Assembly (NCBI RefSeq): GCF_003043455.1
Contig: NZ_PZGG01000026.1
Coordinates: 1 to 33,644 of the forward strand
DNA: 33,644 nt
Direction of reading: 5' to 3'
Source: Staphylococcus simulans
GTDB taxonomy: Bacteria > Bacillota > Bacilli > Staphylococcales > Staphylococcaceae
How positions within the stretch are numbered: position 1 is the first letter of the stretch; each line of letters opens with the position of its first letter. A program made the translations under genes and the position numbers. Shown here one piece after another: positions 16,097 to 24,131 of this stretch. The notes under the pieces are model-generated. The model searched no databases. It was not told the origin of the DNA and was given only the letters and a program-made list of their open reading frames with translations.

Positions 16097-17035
16097 ATGC
16101 CATTGTTTTTAGACCCGATTTTTAAAGAGAGAATTTGGGGAAGTCGCCATTTATCAAAATATGGTTATGCATTACCTGAATCAGATATAGGAGAAATATG
16201 GACAATCTCTGCGCACCCTCATGGTGACAGTGTCATCTCAAATGGCCCATTTAAAGGTCAAACACTTAATCATGTTTGGCATACACATAAAGAGTTGTTT
16301 GGTGATTTTCCAAGTGCACAATTCCCATTAATGGTAAAAATGATAGATGCACAAGAGGCACTGTCGGTACAAGTACACCCCGATACTGCTTATGCTTATG
16401 AACATGAAGACGGTGATTTCGGTAAAAAGGAATGCTGGTTCATTATTGAAGCGGATGAAGATGCTGAAATTATCTACGGTTTGAATACAGAGTCTAAAGA
16501 TGACTTTGTAGAAGCTTTAGACCAAGGTGAACACCAAGATTTATTTAAACATATCCCAGTTCAAGCAGGAGACTTCTTCTTTGTGCCTAATGGAATTGTT
16601 CATGCGATTGGTAAAGGATTGGTTGTATATGAAGTGACACAAGCTTCAGACGTCACATATCGTATTTACGATTATAATCGTGTCGATGCACAAGGTCAGC
16701 CGCGTGATATGCATATCGAGAAAGCCAAAGACGTCGTTGAAGTACGTGAAGATAGTCCGAATGTAATACCTGAATCAGAAATTATTGAAAATCATAAGCG
16801 GACAACTTACATTACACATGAAGCCTTTACTGTCGTTAAATGGGAAATCACAGGAACATTAAGTTATATGAAACCAAGAGAGTTCTGTTTGGTCACAGTG
16901 TTAAATGGCGAAGGCCAGTTGATCACTGATGGCGATGTTTATGAAATTGAATCAGGCAGCAGTTTTATTTTGACGTCTGAGGATTTAGATAACATCTTTG
17001 AAGGTGACTTAACAGTTATGATTACGTATGTTTAA
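16097..17035 (+). CDS. manA: Mannose-6-phosphate isomerase, class I
   Basis: A zinc enzyme interconverting mannose-6-phosphate and fructose-6-phosphate, linking mannose use to glycolysis and to sugar nucleotides. The 312-residue cupin protein has the metal-ligand motif QVHPD and KKECWF near residue 95-115, and GLVVYEVTQASDVTYRIYDYNR, with YRIYDYNR the conserved class I signature. Opening residues MPLFLDPIFKERIWGSR match the Firmicute type. The start has GGAGGTGG about 9 bp upstream. A small membrane protein gene follows after 20 bp on the same strand and may be co-transcribed. Confidence 0.95.
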   Translation: MPLFLDPIFKERIWGSRHLSKYGYALPESDIGEIWTISAHPHGDSVISNGPFKGQTLNHVWHTHKELFGDFPSAQFPLMVKMIDAQEALSVQVHPDTAYAYEHEDGDFGKKECWFIIEADEDAEIIYGLNTESKDDFVEALDQGEHQDLFKHIPVQAGDFFFVPNGIVHAIGKGLVVYEVTQASDVTYRIYDYNRVDAQGQPRDMHIEKAKDVVEVREDSPNVIPESEIIENHKRTTYITHEAFTVVKWEITGTLSYMKPREFCLVTVLNGEGQLITDGDVYEIESGSSFILTSEDLDNIFEGDLTVMITYV

Positions 17036-17055
17036 AGAAACAGAGGTGTAACAGC

Positions 17056-17286
17056 ATGCGAAAATTTTTATACATCACTTTAATTTGCGGTATTTTATCA
17101 GGTGCAGGAGTCTTTATGAATTTCCCTAAGTACCCAAACTTGATGATTCCAGCTGCATTTTCAATTTTAGGGATATTATGTGTATTACTCACTATTCCAG
17201 ATAAACAAACGAGCAACATGTTGAAGTTAGGCGGATTTTTGATTAATTTCATGCCGTTAATGGCAATTTTACTCATGCCTCGATAA
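17056..17286 (+). CDS. Small membrane protein, unknown function
   Basis: A 76-residue protein made almost entirely of hydrophobic helices: about residues 5-21, 29-46 and 57-74, with short charged turns (NFPKYPN, PDKQTS). An AGAGGTG ribosome site sits upstream. It follows manA by 20 bp, so it is probably read from the same transcript. I recognise no domain. The two prolines and Lys-Tyr in the first loop and the ending MPLMAILLMPR suggest a two- or three-pass protein. No functional call can be made. Confidence 0.75.
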   Translation: MRKFLYITLICGILSGAGVFMNFPKYPNLMIPAAFSILGILCVLLTIPDKQTSNMLKLGGFLINFMPLMAILLMPR

Positions 17287-17342
17287 TGAGTTTAACTTGT
17301 ATCGAAGAGAGGCATTTGATATAAATAGCTAGAATGAGATTT

Positions 17343-17386
17343 GCAATATAGGGTTGAAGCTAACAGCCGCGAAATGCGTATATTGC
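17343..17386 (+). promoter_or_regulatory. stem-loop in the leader of the EVE gene
   Basis: GCAATATA (17343-17350) pairs perfectly with TATATTGC (17379-17386). The 28-nt loop is comparatively G/C-rich (AGCTAACAGCCGCGAAATGC). It ends 40 nt before the downstream start codon. No T tract follows. Confidence 0.4.
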
Positions 17387-17426
17387 ACTTAAACCAATAT
17401 ATTTATGAAGAAGGAGCAGTATCAAA

Positions 17427-18803
17427 ATGAGTGAAGAAACAAACTATTTCTGGCTGAACTGCGGTTATAATCGTTGGAATCATAATGAACCTTTAGTGGG
17501 CCAGACAACATTGTTTGAATCAGGGGCACAATTCAATCCTACGCAAGGTTTTCGCGCGTTCAAAAAAGCCAAACCAGGAGATAAAGTTATCTTTTATCAA
17601 GTTCAAACAGATGCAGGTTTGCTTGGAAGCGGTGAAATCATCAGTGTCCAAACAGGTGCACAACATAAAATTCGTGTACAATTTCGTTTGACTGAAGCTT
17701 TAAAACCATTAACTGCAGATTACTTAAAACGCAGCGAACAATTAGAGTTTCGTATCAATAACATGAAAGAAACTTTGTTCAATCAAATCGCAAAAGAAGA
17801 ATTTGAATTAATTGAACAACTAGGTAAAGGGACAACGCAAGTACCGAGATACTTCTTCTTAGCTGAAACCAAAGATTTTGAACCTGGTGAAACATATACT
17901 TTATTTACGCATACGTTCAATGGCATTAAACGTAATGGTTATCATTACTACACGCAACTTGAAATCGGCGATAAGCTTGTGTTTTATAACCGTAACGCTG
18001 ATCACTCTGTGGTCGGTTTAGGTGAAGTGACACAACATATTCGTGAGTTGCCGCCCATTCAAGGACGTACGAATAGTACCGCAATTGAAGTCCGTTATGA
18101 CGAAGATATTAATCCAGTGAATTTAGCAACTTTAAATAAACACCCAAGATTAAAGAATTTATATTACTTGCAAGAAAATGCGAAACAAGCTATCGCAAGC
18201 ATGTCTCAAGCACAATTTGATGCGATTCTTGAAATGAGTCGTAATGACAGTGTGAAACCACAATTCGAAGCGATTAAAAAGGATGACGCAGTCTCACAAA
18301 CAGAAGATGAAATAAAACCATTTATTTTGTTAGTGATTCAAGATAAAGATCGTGCGGAAGGTTTAAAAGCTGCAGAGAATCTACTACAAAAAACGAATGC
18401 GAAACCTGTTATCACAACAGGACATCCTGATTTCTCTGAAGATATGTTATATGGTAAGTATTTACCGAATGAAGCAGGAGCGCTTTATTATAGAGAAGGT
18501 TTCATTACAGAATTGATGCCGAGAACAGACCGCAGCTATTTAGTCATTGATAACTTCAACCGTATTGATCCAGATATTTTCCAAACGTATATTAATGTGT
18601 TAGAAGGTTATGAAGTGACATTGCCACGTTATAATCGGGATGGGTCTATGATTAAATGGTCACGTGATAAAGATTCTTTCTATCACTTTAATCCAAACTG
18701 GCACATTATCGGTGTCACATATGACGATTTAGAAACAATCAAACAAAAATATTCAGAACAATTCTTAAAGTACGCTCGAATTGTCAAAGTGAATCATGAG
18801 TAA
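17427..18803 (+). CDS. Tandem EVE-like domain protein with degenerate McrB-like AAA+ domain
   Basis: A 458-residue protein of unknown function with three parts. Residues about 6-130 and 140-270 each look like an EVE (PUA/YTH-like) fold. Each has an aromatic-rich first strand (YFWLNCGY, RYFFLAETK) and the GD-x-aliphatic-x-FY hallmark (GDKVIFY at 51-57, GDKLVFY at 181-187), followed by a glycine-rich strand (LLGSGEI, VVGLGEV). Residues about 298-455 resemble a dynein-related AAA+ domain. A Walker-B-like strand YLVIDNFNR (371-379) sits where DEINR is expected, then DIFQTYINVLEG. A sensor-1-like NWHIIGVTYDD (424-434) and a late LKYARIVKV follow. The Walker A loop is absent: FILLVIQDKDRAEGLKAAENLL (one residue longer than I quote fully elsewhere) has no GxxxxGKT. 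EVE domains are linked in other bacteria to modified-base recognition and to McrBC-type restriction. No McrC nuclease is next to it. It may be a non-catalytic reader protein. Confidence 0.72.
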   Translation: MSEETNYFWLNCGYNRWNHNEPLVGQTTLFESGAQFNPTQGFRAFKKAKPGDKVIFYQVQTDAGLLGSGEIISVQTGAQHKIRVQFRLTEALKPLTADYLKRSEQLEFRINNMKETLFNQIAKEEFELIEQLGKGTTQVPRYFFLAETKDFEPGETYTLFTHTFNGIKRNGYHYYTQLEIGDKLVFYNRNADHSVVGLGEVTQHIRELPPIQGRTNSTAIEVRYDEDINPVNLATLNKHPRLKNLYYLQENAKQAIASMSQAQFDAILEMSRNDSVKPQFEAIKKDDAVSQTEDEIKPFILLVIQDKDRAEGLKAAENLLQKTNAKPVITTGHPDFSEDMLYGKYLPNEAGALYYREGFITELMPRTDRSYLVIDNFNRIDPDIFQTYINVLEGYEVTLPRYNRDGSMIKWSRDKDSFYHFNPNWHIIGVTYDDLETIKQKYSEQFLKYARIVKVNHE

Positions 18804-18812
18804 TAGAGATAT

Positions 18813-18850
18813 AAGTCTTAGAGGGTTACGTCCCATCTAAGACTTTTTTT
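18813..18850 (+). terminator. terminator of the EVE-domain gene
   Basis: AAGTCTTAGA (18813-18822) pairs with TCTAAGACTT (18836-18845), extended by GGG/CCC with a bulged A, followed by a T run. Confidence 0.9.
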
Positions 18851-18927
18851 AATGAAAAATTAATGGTAAATCTAAACGGGTATAGTACATAACAGATGAA
18901 AGTACAGAACGAGAGAGGAGAAATAGA

Positions 18928-19326
18928 ATGCCGATTATTTATTATGATGCGAACTGTGTGTATTGCTATAACTATGCAATATGGTTAATCAGACACGGTT
19001 TATCTAAAAGTTATGAGTTTGCGACATTAAAAGGAACGGCTGGACAAGAATTAGAACGCAGACATCCAGGTATTTTAAAAATGAATACTGTCGTACTGCA
19101 AGAAGGTGAACATCTTTATTTCAAATCAACAGCAATCGCAAAACTATTGATGTCATTAACAGAAGAAAAATGGATAGGTATCTTGTTAACACTTGTACCG
19201 AAACCATTGCGTAACTTCGGTTATGATTTATTTGCGAATAACCGAGATAAAATGTGGCATGCAGAATGGCAAGAACCTACTGATTATGAGCGTTCATTCT
19301 TTATTGAATTGCCTAAGAACATTTAA
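18928..19326 (+). CDS. DCC-family thiol-disulfide oxidoreductase-like protein (DUF393)
   Basis: A 132-residue thioredoxin-fold protein. The N-terminus PIIYYDANCVYCYNYAIWLIRH carries the family CxxC pair (Cys11 and Cys14). The family is named for its DxxCxxC start, which is kept here as DANCVYC. The MNTVVL strand near residues 51-56 and FKSTAIAKLL follow as in DUF393 proteins. It probably acts in the cytoplasm or at the membrane in thiol-disulfide exchange, but no partner is known. The start has GAGAGGAG 7-8 bp upstream. It is monocistronic between the EVE-gene terminator and the dps promoter region. Confidence 0.85.
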   Translation: MPIIYYDANCVYCYNYAIWLIRHGLSKSYEFATLKGTAGQELERRHPGILKMNTVVLQEGEHLYFKSTAIAKLLMSLTEEKWIGILLTLVPKPLRNFGYDLFANNRDKMWHAEWQEPTDYERSFFIELPKNI

Positions 19327-19516
19327 TTGAGAATGACAATAAAACAAACAACTTGTTTGCAACGGGAGAGAGTGAAATATCATATCATGTCAAAATGCTT
19401 AGTTATAAGTGCTCAAATGTGTTGAAATCTTCAAAGCAGGGTAAAGTAATAGAGAAAGCAAATACGACATCTTAGTTCTCTAGTTTAGAATTATTTTAAA
19501 TTAGAGGAGAAATAGC

Positions 19517-19545
19517 TTTACAGATTAGAATGATTGTAATATAAT
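19517..19545 (+). promoter_or_regulatory. dps promoter with PerR box in the spacer
   Basis: TTTACA (19517-19522) and TATAAT (19540-19545) are 17 bp apart. The spacer contains TTAGAATGATTGTAA (19525-19539), which matches the PerR/Fur-type box TTATAATNATTATAA at 13 of 15 positions. A second overlapping repeat TTGTAAT/ATTACAA lies at 19534-19540 and 19550-19556. This predicts peroxide-inducible dps expression. The 190 bp before it (19327-19516) shows no gene. Confidence 0.78.
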
Positions 19546-19593
19546 AATGATTACAAAGAGAAAAAACGACAACCTAAAGGAGCGATTATTTTT

Positions 19594-20040
19594 ATGGCAA
19601 ATAAACAAGATGTAGTAAATGTATTAAACGAACAAGTAGCAAACTGGACAGTATTATATACTAAAATTCACAACTTCCATTGGTTTGTGAAAGGTCCTCA
19701 TTTCTTCTCATTACACGTTAAATTTGAAGAATTATATAATGAAGCAAGTGAACACATTGATGAATTAGCAGAACGTATCTTAGCAATCGGCGGCAGCCCA
19801 GTTGCGACATTGAAAAATAGTTTAGATGTAGCTATCGTTGATGAAGCTGAATCAGAAAAAACTGCTGAAGATATGGTTCAATCAATTTCTAAAGACTTCA
19901 CTAACATTTCTGAACAACTTGGAAAAGCAGTAGAAGTTGCAGGAGATGCAGAAGATGATGTATCTCAAGATATGTTAATCGCATTACAAACTTCAGTTGA
20001 TAAACACAACTGGATGTTCCAATCATTCCTAGGCAAATAA
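19594..20040 (+). CDS. dps: Dps/MrgA family DNA-binding ferritin-like protein
   Basis: A 12-subunit mini-ferritin that oxidises Fe(II) with peroxide and stores iron, protecting DNA under oxidative stress. The 148-residue four-helix protein has the inter-subunit ferroxidase site residues His29, His41, Asp56 and Glu60 in HNFHWFVKG, FSLHVKFEELY and EHIDELAERI. It lacks the lysine-rich N-terminal tail of E. coli Dps, so DNA binding is not evident from sequence. The start has AAAGGAG about 12 bp upstream. It is monocistronic, with a PerR-type promoter and its own terminator. The S. aureus homologue is usually named mrgA or dps. Confidence 0.95.
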   Translation: MANKQDVVNVLNEQVANWTVLYTKIHNFHWFVKGPHFFSLHVKFEELYNEASEHIDELAERILAIGGSPVATLKNSLDVAIVDEAESEKTAEDMVQSISKDFTNISEQLGKAVEVAGDAEDDVSQDMLIALQTSVDKHNWMFQSFLGK

Positions 20041-20066
20041 GCATCAATCAAATAAATGACAATGAT

Positions 20067-20107
20067 AAAACCAAGCCGTGGTCAAAGCATCATGGCTTGG
20101 TTTTTAT
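20067..20107 (+). terminator. dps terminator
   Basis: AAAACCAAGCCGTG (20067-20080) pairs with CATGGCTTGGTTTT (20091-20104) with one G-U pair; the T run continues. Confidence 0.9.
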
Positions 20108-20202
20108 TTTGTGAAGATATTTAAAAGTTTCATGAAAGGATGTTGAAAAATATATTGTGCGTTCTATACTATAGATGTGAAAGTTGATGAGGTGATAACG
20201 GG

Positions 20203-20895
20203 ATGAATAAATTAATTGCGGGTACATTAGCTGCGAGTTTATTATTAACAGCGTGCGGCAGTACATCAGAACAAAACGACAACAAAGAGAACAAGCAATC
20301 AGAACAACCAGACACTAAAAAAACACAACCACCAAAACAACAACATCAAGTGAACAAGAAAAATGGTGTGACGACTGTTGACGGTTTAATGATTGTGAAT
20401 AAAAAAGTGCCGATTTCAAAACATTATAATCTTGGAGAAAATAAAACAGCCAGACAACATTTGAATGAGATGATGCAAGATGCGAGAAAAGAAGGATTGA
20501 ATATTGTGTATCGCAGCGGCTTCAGATCTTATCAAGAACAAGTTGGTCTTTATAATAGTTATGTGGCACGTGATGGTCAAAAAGCTGCTGATAAATATAG
20601 TGCGCGACCTGGCTTTTCTGAACATCAGACAGGTTTAGCTTTTGATGTGGGTACGCCACCGGGTAATAAAGATTTCTTAGAAGCGTATGGTGAAACGCCT
20701 GAAGGTAAATGGCTTGCTGAACATGAACATGAATATGGCTTTATCCTTCGATATCCAAAAGGTAAAGAACATATCACAGGTTATCAATATGAACCTTGGC
20801 ACTTCAGATATGTCGGTCTTAAACATGCGAAAGATATCCATAATCAACATCTGACATTAGAAGAATATTTAGATTATGGTTATGATAAAAAATAA
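20203..20895 (+). CDS. VanY-type D,D/L,D-carboxypeptidase lipoprotein
   Basis: A surface lipoprotein that probably trims peptidoglycan stem peptides. The N-terminus MNKLIAGTLAASLLLTAC is a lipoprotein signal with lipobox LTAC and lipidated Cys18. A Gln/Lys/Asn-rich spacer (about 19-55) follows, then a VanY/peptidase M15 domain (about 65-220). Zinc ligands are visible: His141 and Asp148 in SEHQTGLAFD, and His200 in EPWHFRYVG with catalytic Glu197. RSGFRSYQEQ is the family substrate-binding stretch. D,D versus L,D specificity cannot be told from sequence; LdcB-like L,D activity is possible. The start has GAGGTGAT upstream. It is monocistronic and converges on deoD. Confidence 0.9.
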   Translation: MNKLIAGTLAASLLLTACGSTSEQNDNKENKQSEQPDTKKTQPPKQQHQVNKKNGVTTVDGLMIVNKKVPISKHYNLGENKTARQHLNEMMQDARKEGLNIVYRSGFRSYQEQVGLYNSYVARDGQKAADKYSARPGFSEHQTGLAFDVGTPPGNKDFLEAYGETPEGKWLAEHEHEYGFILRYPKGKEHITGYQYEPWHFRYVGLKHAKDIHNQHLTLEEYLDYGYDKK

Positions 20896-20912
20896 TCATA
20901 AATGAAATTATG

Positions 20913-20944
20913 AAAAAAGGCGAAGCTGACTTGAGCTTCGCCTT
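20913..20944. terminator. shared convergent terminator
   Basis: AAGGCGAAGCT (20917-20927) pairs perfectly with AGCTTCGCCTT (20934-20944). An A run at 20913-20918 gives the minus-strand T tract. It ends the carboxypeptidase gene (+) and deoD (-). Confidence 0.9.
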
Positions 20945-20961
20945 GAAATATATTGTATGAA

Positions 20962-21669
20962 TTATGCGATTTCTAACGCAATTTCCATCATTTGTGTAAA
21001 TGAGTTTTGGCGTTCTTCAGGTGTTGTCGCTTCATCACGTAAAATGTGGTCGCTTACTGTGAAGATACCTAACGCTTTTTTACCTGCATAAGTTGCGTTT
21101 AAATATAAACCTGCAGATTCCATTTCAATACCTAAAATACCCATACGTTGCCATTGTTGGTTGAATGTTGAGTCAGCATTATAGAATGTATCTGAAGAAA
21201 GAATATTACCAACATGAGTCGTTGCGCCGACTTTATCCGCAACATTTTTAGCTTCGACCATTAAATCAAAGTCAGCTAATGGCGCGAAGTGGCCAGGAAT
21301 ATTGTATTGATCTACATAGTTAGAGTTTGTAGAAGCACCTTGTGCGATAATAATGTCGTAAAGGTTTACGTCTTCTTGTAATGCACCACAAGAACCGATT
21401 CGAATAATCGTATCTACATCAAATGTGTTATAAAGTTCATATGAATAGATACCGATACTTGGAATTCCCATACCTGAACCCATTACTGAAACTTCTTTAC
21501 CTTTATATGTGCCTGTATAACCAAACATATTACGCACTTCGTTAAATTGTACGACATCTTCTAAATAATTATCTGCGATATATTTTGCGCGCAGCGGGTC
21601 ACCTGGCATTAAAACTGTTTTCGCGATTTTAGCACCGTTTGGTTGAATATGCGGTGTACCTTGAGTCAT
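20962..21669 (-). CDS. deoD: Purine-nucleoside phosphorylase, DeoD type
   Basis: Cleaves purine (deoxy)nucleosides with phosphate to free base and (deoxy)ribose-1-phosphate for salvage. The 235-residue protein is full length for the hexameric DeoD type, with MPGDPLRAKYIA at the N-terminus, GSGMGIPSIGIYSYEL, RIGSCGA, the substrate-binding MESAGLY and the catalytic SDH near the C-terminus. Start choice: ATG at 21669 has AAAGGAG upstream on the minus strand. The frame stays open to 21819, but that part has no ribosome site and no conserved residues. It is divergent from deoC, whose enzyme acts next on deoxyribose phosphate after mutase conversion. Confidence 0.95.
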   Translation of the reverse strand: MTQGTPHIQPNGAKIAKTVLMPGDPLRAKYIADNYLEDVVQFNEVRNMFGYTGTYKGKEVSVMGSGMGIPSIGIYSYELYNTFDVDTIIRIGSCGALQEDVNLYDIIIAQGASTNSNYVDQYNIPGHFAPLADFDLMVEAKNVADKVGATTHVGNILSSDTFYNADSTFNQQWQRMGILGIEMESAGLYLNATYAGKKALGIFTVSDHILRDEATTPEERQNSFTQMMEIALEIA

Positions 21670-21715
21670 ATTTATCTGCTCCTTTAATAAAAAATAAGTT
21701 AAGTTAAAGATAACA

Positions 21716-21734
21716 CGCAAGCTTATAATTTGCG
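21716..21734 (-). promoter_or_regulatory. inverted repeat upstream of deoD
   Basis: CGCAA (21716-21720) and TTGCG (21730-21734) flank an A/T-rich centre containing TATAAG on the minus strand, a possible -10 box. This could be an operator over the deoD promoter, but the repeat is short. The rest of the deoD-deoC gap (21670-21917) shows a possible deoC promoter, TTGAAA (21802-21807) and TATATT (21824-21829), with a 16-bp spacer. Confidence 0.35.
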
Positions 21735-21917
21735 AGAATAACCTTATACAGTCGGGCTTATTTAATGACAATTCAAGTATGATTTCATTAAAAGAGTGAA
21801 ATTGAAACAACGTGAACATCTCTTATATTTTAGTGAGTTAAAATATTTGGTAAAATGATAATTGAATACGTTATATTATATGTGAAAGTAAACAACCAAA
21901 TTGGAGGATGTATACAA

Positions 21918-22580
21918 ATGAATGATGCGAAGTATATTGATCATACTTTATTAAAACCAGATACAACTGTAGAACAAATTGATAAGCTGATTGAAGAAGC
22001 AAAGGAATATCAATTTAAATCTGTATGTATCAACCCGACTTATGTAAAACATGCGGCAGAAGCTTTAGCGGATTCTGACGTATTAGTATGTACAGTCATC
22101 GGTTTCCCATTAGGCGCAAATACAACTGCGACAAAAGCATTTGAAGTAGAAGATGCGGTGAAAAATGGTGCAGATGAATTAGATATGGTTATTGATATCG
22201 GTGCATTAAAAGATAAACGCTATGACGAGGTACAACAAGATATTGAAGCGGTGGTTAAAGCTGCTGATGGTCGTACAGTTAAAGTGATTATCGAAACAGT
22301 GTTACTGACAGATGAAGAAAAACGTAAAGCATCTGAATTAAGTAAAGCAGCAGGTGCACACTTTGTGAAAACTTCTACTGGCTTTGCTGGCGGAGGCGCA
22401 ACAGTTGAAGATGTAAAATTAATGAAAGAAGTCGTTGGCGACGCATTAGAAGTTAAAGCTTCAGGCGGTGTTCGTAATTTAGAAGACTTCAAAGCTATGA
22501 TAGATGCAGGTGCGACACGTGTAGGTGCAAGTGCCGGTGTACAAATTATTCAAGGATTAGAATCAGATTCTGATTATTAA
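21918..22580 (+). CDS. deoC: Deoxyribose-phosphate aldolase
   Basis: Splits 2-deoxyribose-5-phosphate into glyceraldehyde-3-phosphate and acetaldehyde, finishing deoxynucleoside breakdown. The 220-residue TIM-barrel protein has the Schiff-base lysine Lys151 in FVKTSTGF, the proton-relay Lys180 in EVKASGG, and Asp89 in [12 protein letters not shown]. The N-terminal DHTLLKPD is typical. The start is the ATG at 21918 with TTGGAGGA about 10 bp upstream. The frame is open upstream to 21855 but without a ribosome site. It is divergent from deoD and ends at its own terminator. Confidence 0.96.
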   Translation: MNDAKYIDHTLLKPDTTVEQIDKLIEEAKEYQFKSVCINPTYVKHAAEALADSDVLVCTVIGFPLGANTTATKAFEVEDAVKNGADELDMVIDIGALKDKRYDEVQQDIEAVVKAADGRTVKVIIETVLLTDEEKRKASELSKAAGAHFVKTSTGFAGGGATVEDVKLMKEVVGDALEVKASGGVRNLEDFKAMIDAGATRVGASAGVQIIQGLESDSDY

Positions 22581-22621
22581 TTAAAAATAAGTAAATGAAA
22601 AGGTGCGGTTCTTAATTGTAA

Positions 22622-22650
22622 ATACGATTAGGAATCGTATCTTTTTTTTG
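22622..22650 (+). terminator. deoC terminator
   Basis: ATACGATT (22622-22629) pairs perfectly with AATCGTAT (22633-22640) around a 3-nt loop, followed by eight T. Confidence 0.9.
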
Positions 22651-22761
22651 GATGTTTTTGTTAAAACTTAAAAGAAATAAACAATTATGTACGACTATGT
22701 TGTGTGATGTGTTATAGAATGATACAGTTAAAGGGAGCGACATCATCAAAGGAGATGCACC

Positions 22762-24018
22762 ATGTATTTTACTAATTTAACTGAAGCAGAATTCGACAAT
22801 TATACAAAACAACATTTCTCTCATTACACACAATCAGTGAGACATTATCATAATCGCAATAAAGAACAACATGATGTGCACTTAGTGGGAGTTAAAGATG
22901 AAAATAATGAAGTCATTGCGGCGTGTTTATTAACAGAAGCGAGAAGTATGCGTTTCTTTAAATACTTCTATACACATCGCGGGCCGGTCATGGATTACAA
23001 AAATACTAAACTTGTAGCGTATTTCTTTGCGTCACTTACGTTATATCTAAGAAAACAAAAAGGATTATATGTGTTAGTTGATCCTTATGTTTTAGAAAGT
23101 ATTAGAGAAACTGATGGTGAGATTATTGAACAATTTGATAATCACCAATTGATTCAAACATTAGAGAAATTAGGTTATAAACATCAAGGTTATTCCATCG
23201 GATATTCTTCTATGAGTCAAATCAGATGGCTCTCAGTATTAGATTTAAAAGGAAAATCAGAGACACAGTTACTCAATGAAATGGACTATCAAACAAGACG
23301 TAATATTAAAAAGACTTATGAAATGGGTGTACAAGTGCGTACACTTTCTATTGATGAAACACCGTTATTCTTCGAATTGTTTAAAATGGCAGAAGAGAAA
23401 CACGGCTTCACATTTAGAGGCTTGGAATATTTTAAACAAATGCAGAAAATTTATGGTCACCGCGGTTTCTTAAAATTAGCCTATGTTGATTTACATACGT
23501 ATTTAAAAGAGCTGAAAGAGAAACATGCGCAATTACAAAGTGATCTAGATGAAGTGAACGAGAAATTAAAAGAAAGTCCAAACTCTAAGAAATCAAAAAG
23601 CAGAGCCAATCAACTTCAACAACAATTTAATAGTAATGAACGTAAAATCAAAGAAACACAAGCGATGATAGAAGAAGATGGCAACATCTTAAACTTAGCG
23701 GCTGCGCTTTATCTGTATAATGAGCATGAAGTTTATTATCTATCTAGTGGTTCGAATCCTAAATATAATGCGTTTATGGGCGCATACCGTTTACAATGGG
23801 AAATGATTAAATTTGCGAAAAAGAAAGGTATTGACCGTTATAATTTCTACGGTATTACAGGCGATTTCTCTGATAATGCGGAAGATTATGGTGTGCAGAA
23901 ATTTAAAGAAGGATTTAATGCGCACGTGGAAGAATATATTGGAGACTTTATTAAACCGCTTCGCCCAATGCTATATAAACTTTCATTATTATTAGACCAA
24001 CTGAAAAACAGAGAATAG
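22762..24018 (+). CDS. FemA/FemB-family tRNA-dependent aminoacyltransferase
   Basis: A FemABX-family protein of 418 residues, the length of staphylococcal FemA, FemB and FmhA. These enzymes add glycine or serine from charged tRNA to the lysine side chain of peptidoglycan precursors, or protect against self-lysostaphin. Two GNAT-like subdomains are seen, joined by an antiparallel coiled-coil insertion (about 243-308) rich in Lys, Glu and Gln, which is characteristic of FemA-type proteins. RNIKKTYEMGVQVRTL and ALYLYNEHEVYYLSSGSNPKYNAFMGAYRLQWEMIKFAKKKG are the family core stretches. It stands alone, not beside a second fem gene, so it may be an FmhA-like member rather than FemA or FemB. Start has AAAGGAGA 9 bp upstream. 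Confidence 0.88.
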   Translation: MYFTNLTEAEFDNYTKQHFSHYTQSVRHYHNRNKEQHDVHLVGVKDENNEVIAACLLTEARSMRFFKYFYTHRGPVMDYKNTKLVAYFFASLTLYLRKQKGLYVLVDPYVLESIRETDGEIIEQFDNHQLIQTLEKLGYKHQGYSIGYSSMSQIRWLSVLDLKGKSETQLLNEMDYQTRRNIKKTYEMGVQVRTLSIDETPLFFELFKMAEEKHGFTFRGLEYFKQMQKIYGHRGFLKLAYVDLHTYLKELKEKHAQLQSDLDEVNEKLKESPNSKKSKSRANQLQQQFNSNERKIKETQAMIEEDGNILNLAAALYLYNEHEVYYLSSGSNPKYNAFMGAYRLQWEMIKFAKKKGIDRYNFYGITGDFSDNAEDYGVQKFKEGFNAHVEEYIGDFIKPLRPMLYKLSLLLDQLKNRE

Positions 24019-24059
24019 ATTGAATCGATCTATTCATAATTCAATTAGCAAATAAAAAA

Positions 24060-24101
24060 GAAGCCCCGTCTCAAATCATTTTTGATTTGAAGCGGGGCTT
24101 C
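24060..24101. terminator. shared terminator of the FemA/B-like gene and luxS
   Basis: GAAGCCCCG (24060-24068) pairs with CGGGGCTTC (24093-24101), and inside TCAAATCA pairs with TGATTTGA. The A run at 24054-24059 gives a T tract only on the minus strand, so it is best suited to luxS. Confidence 0.88.
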
Positions 24102-24131
24102 ACTTACTATTAATGCATCAAATGACCAAGA

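Noticed and set aside
17427-18803. Complete McrBC-type restriction system
   Set aside because: The AAA+ part has no Walker A motif, and neither neighbour is an McrC-like nuclease or a methyltransferase.
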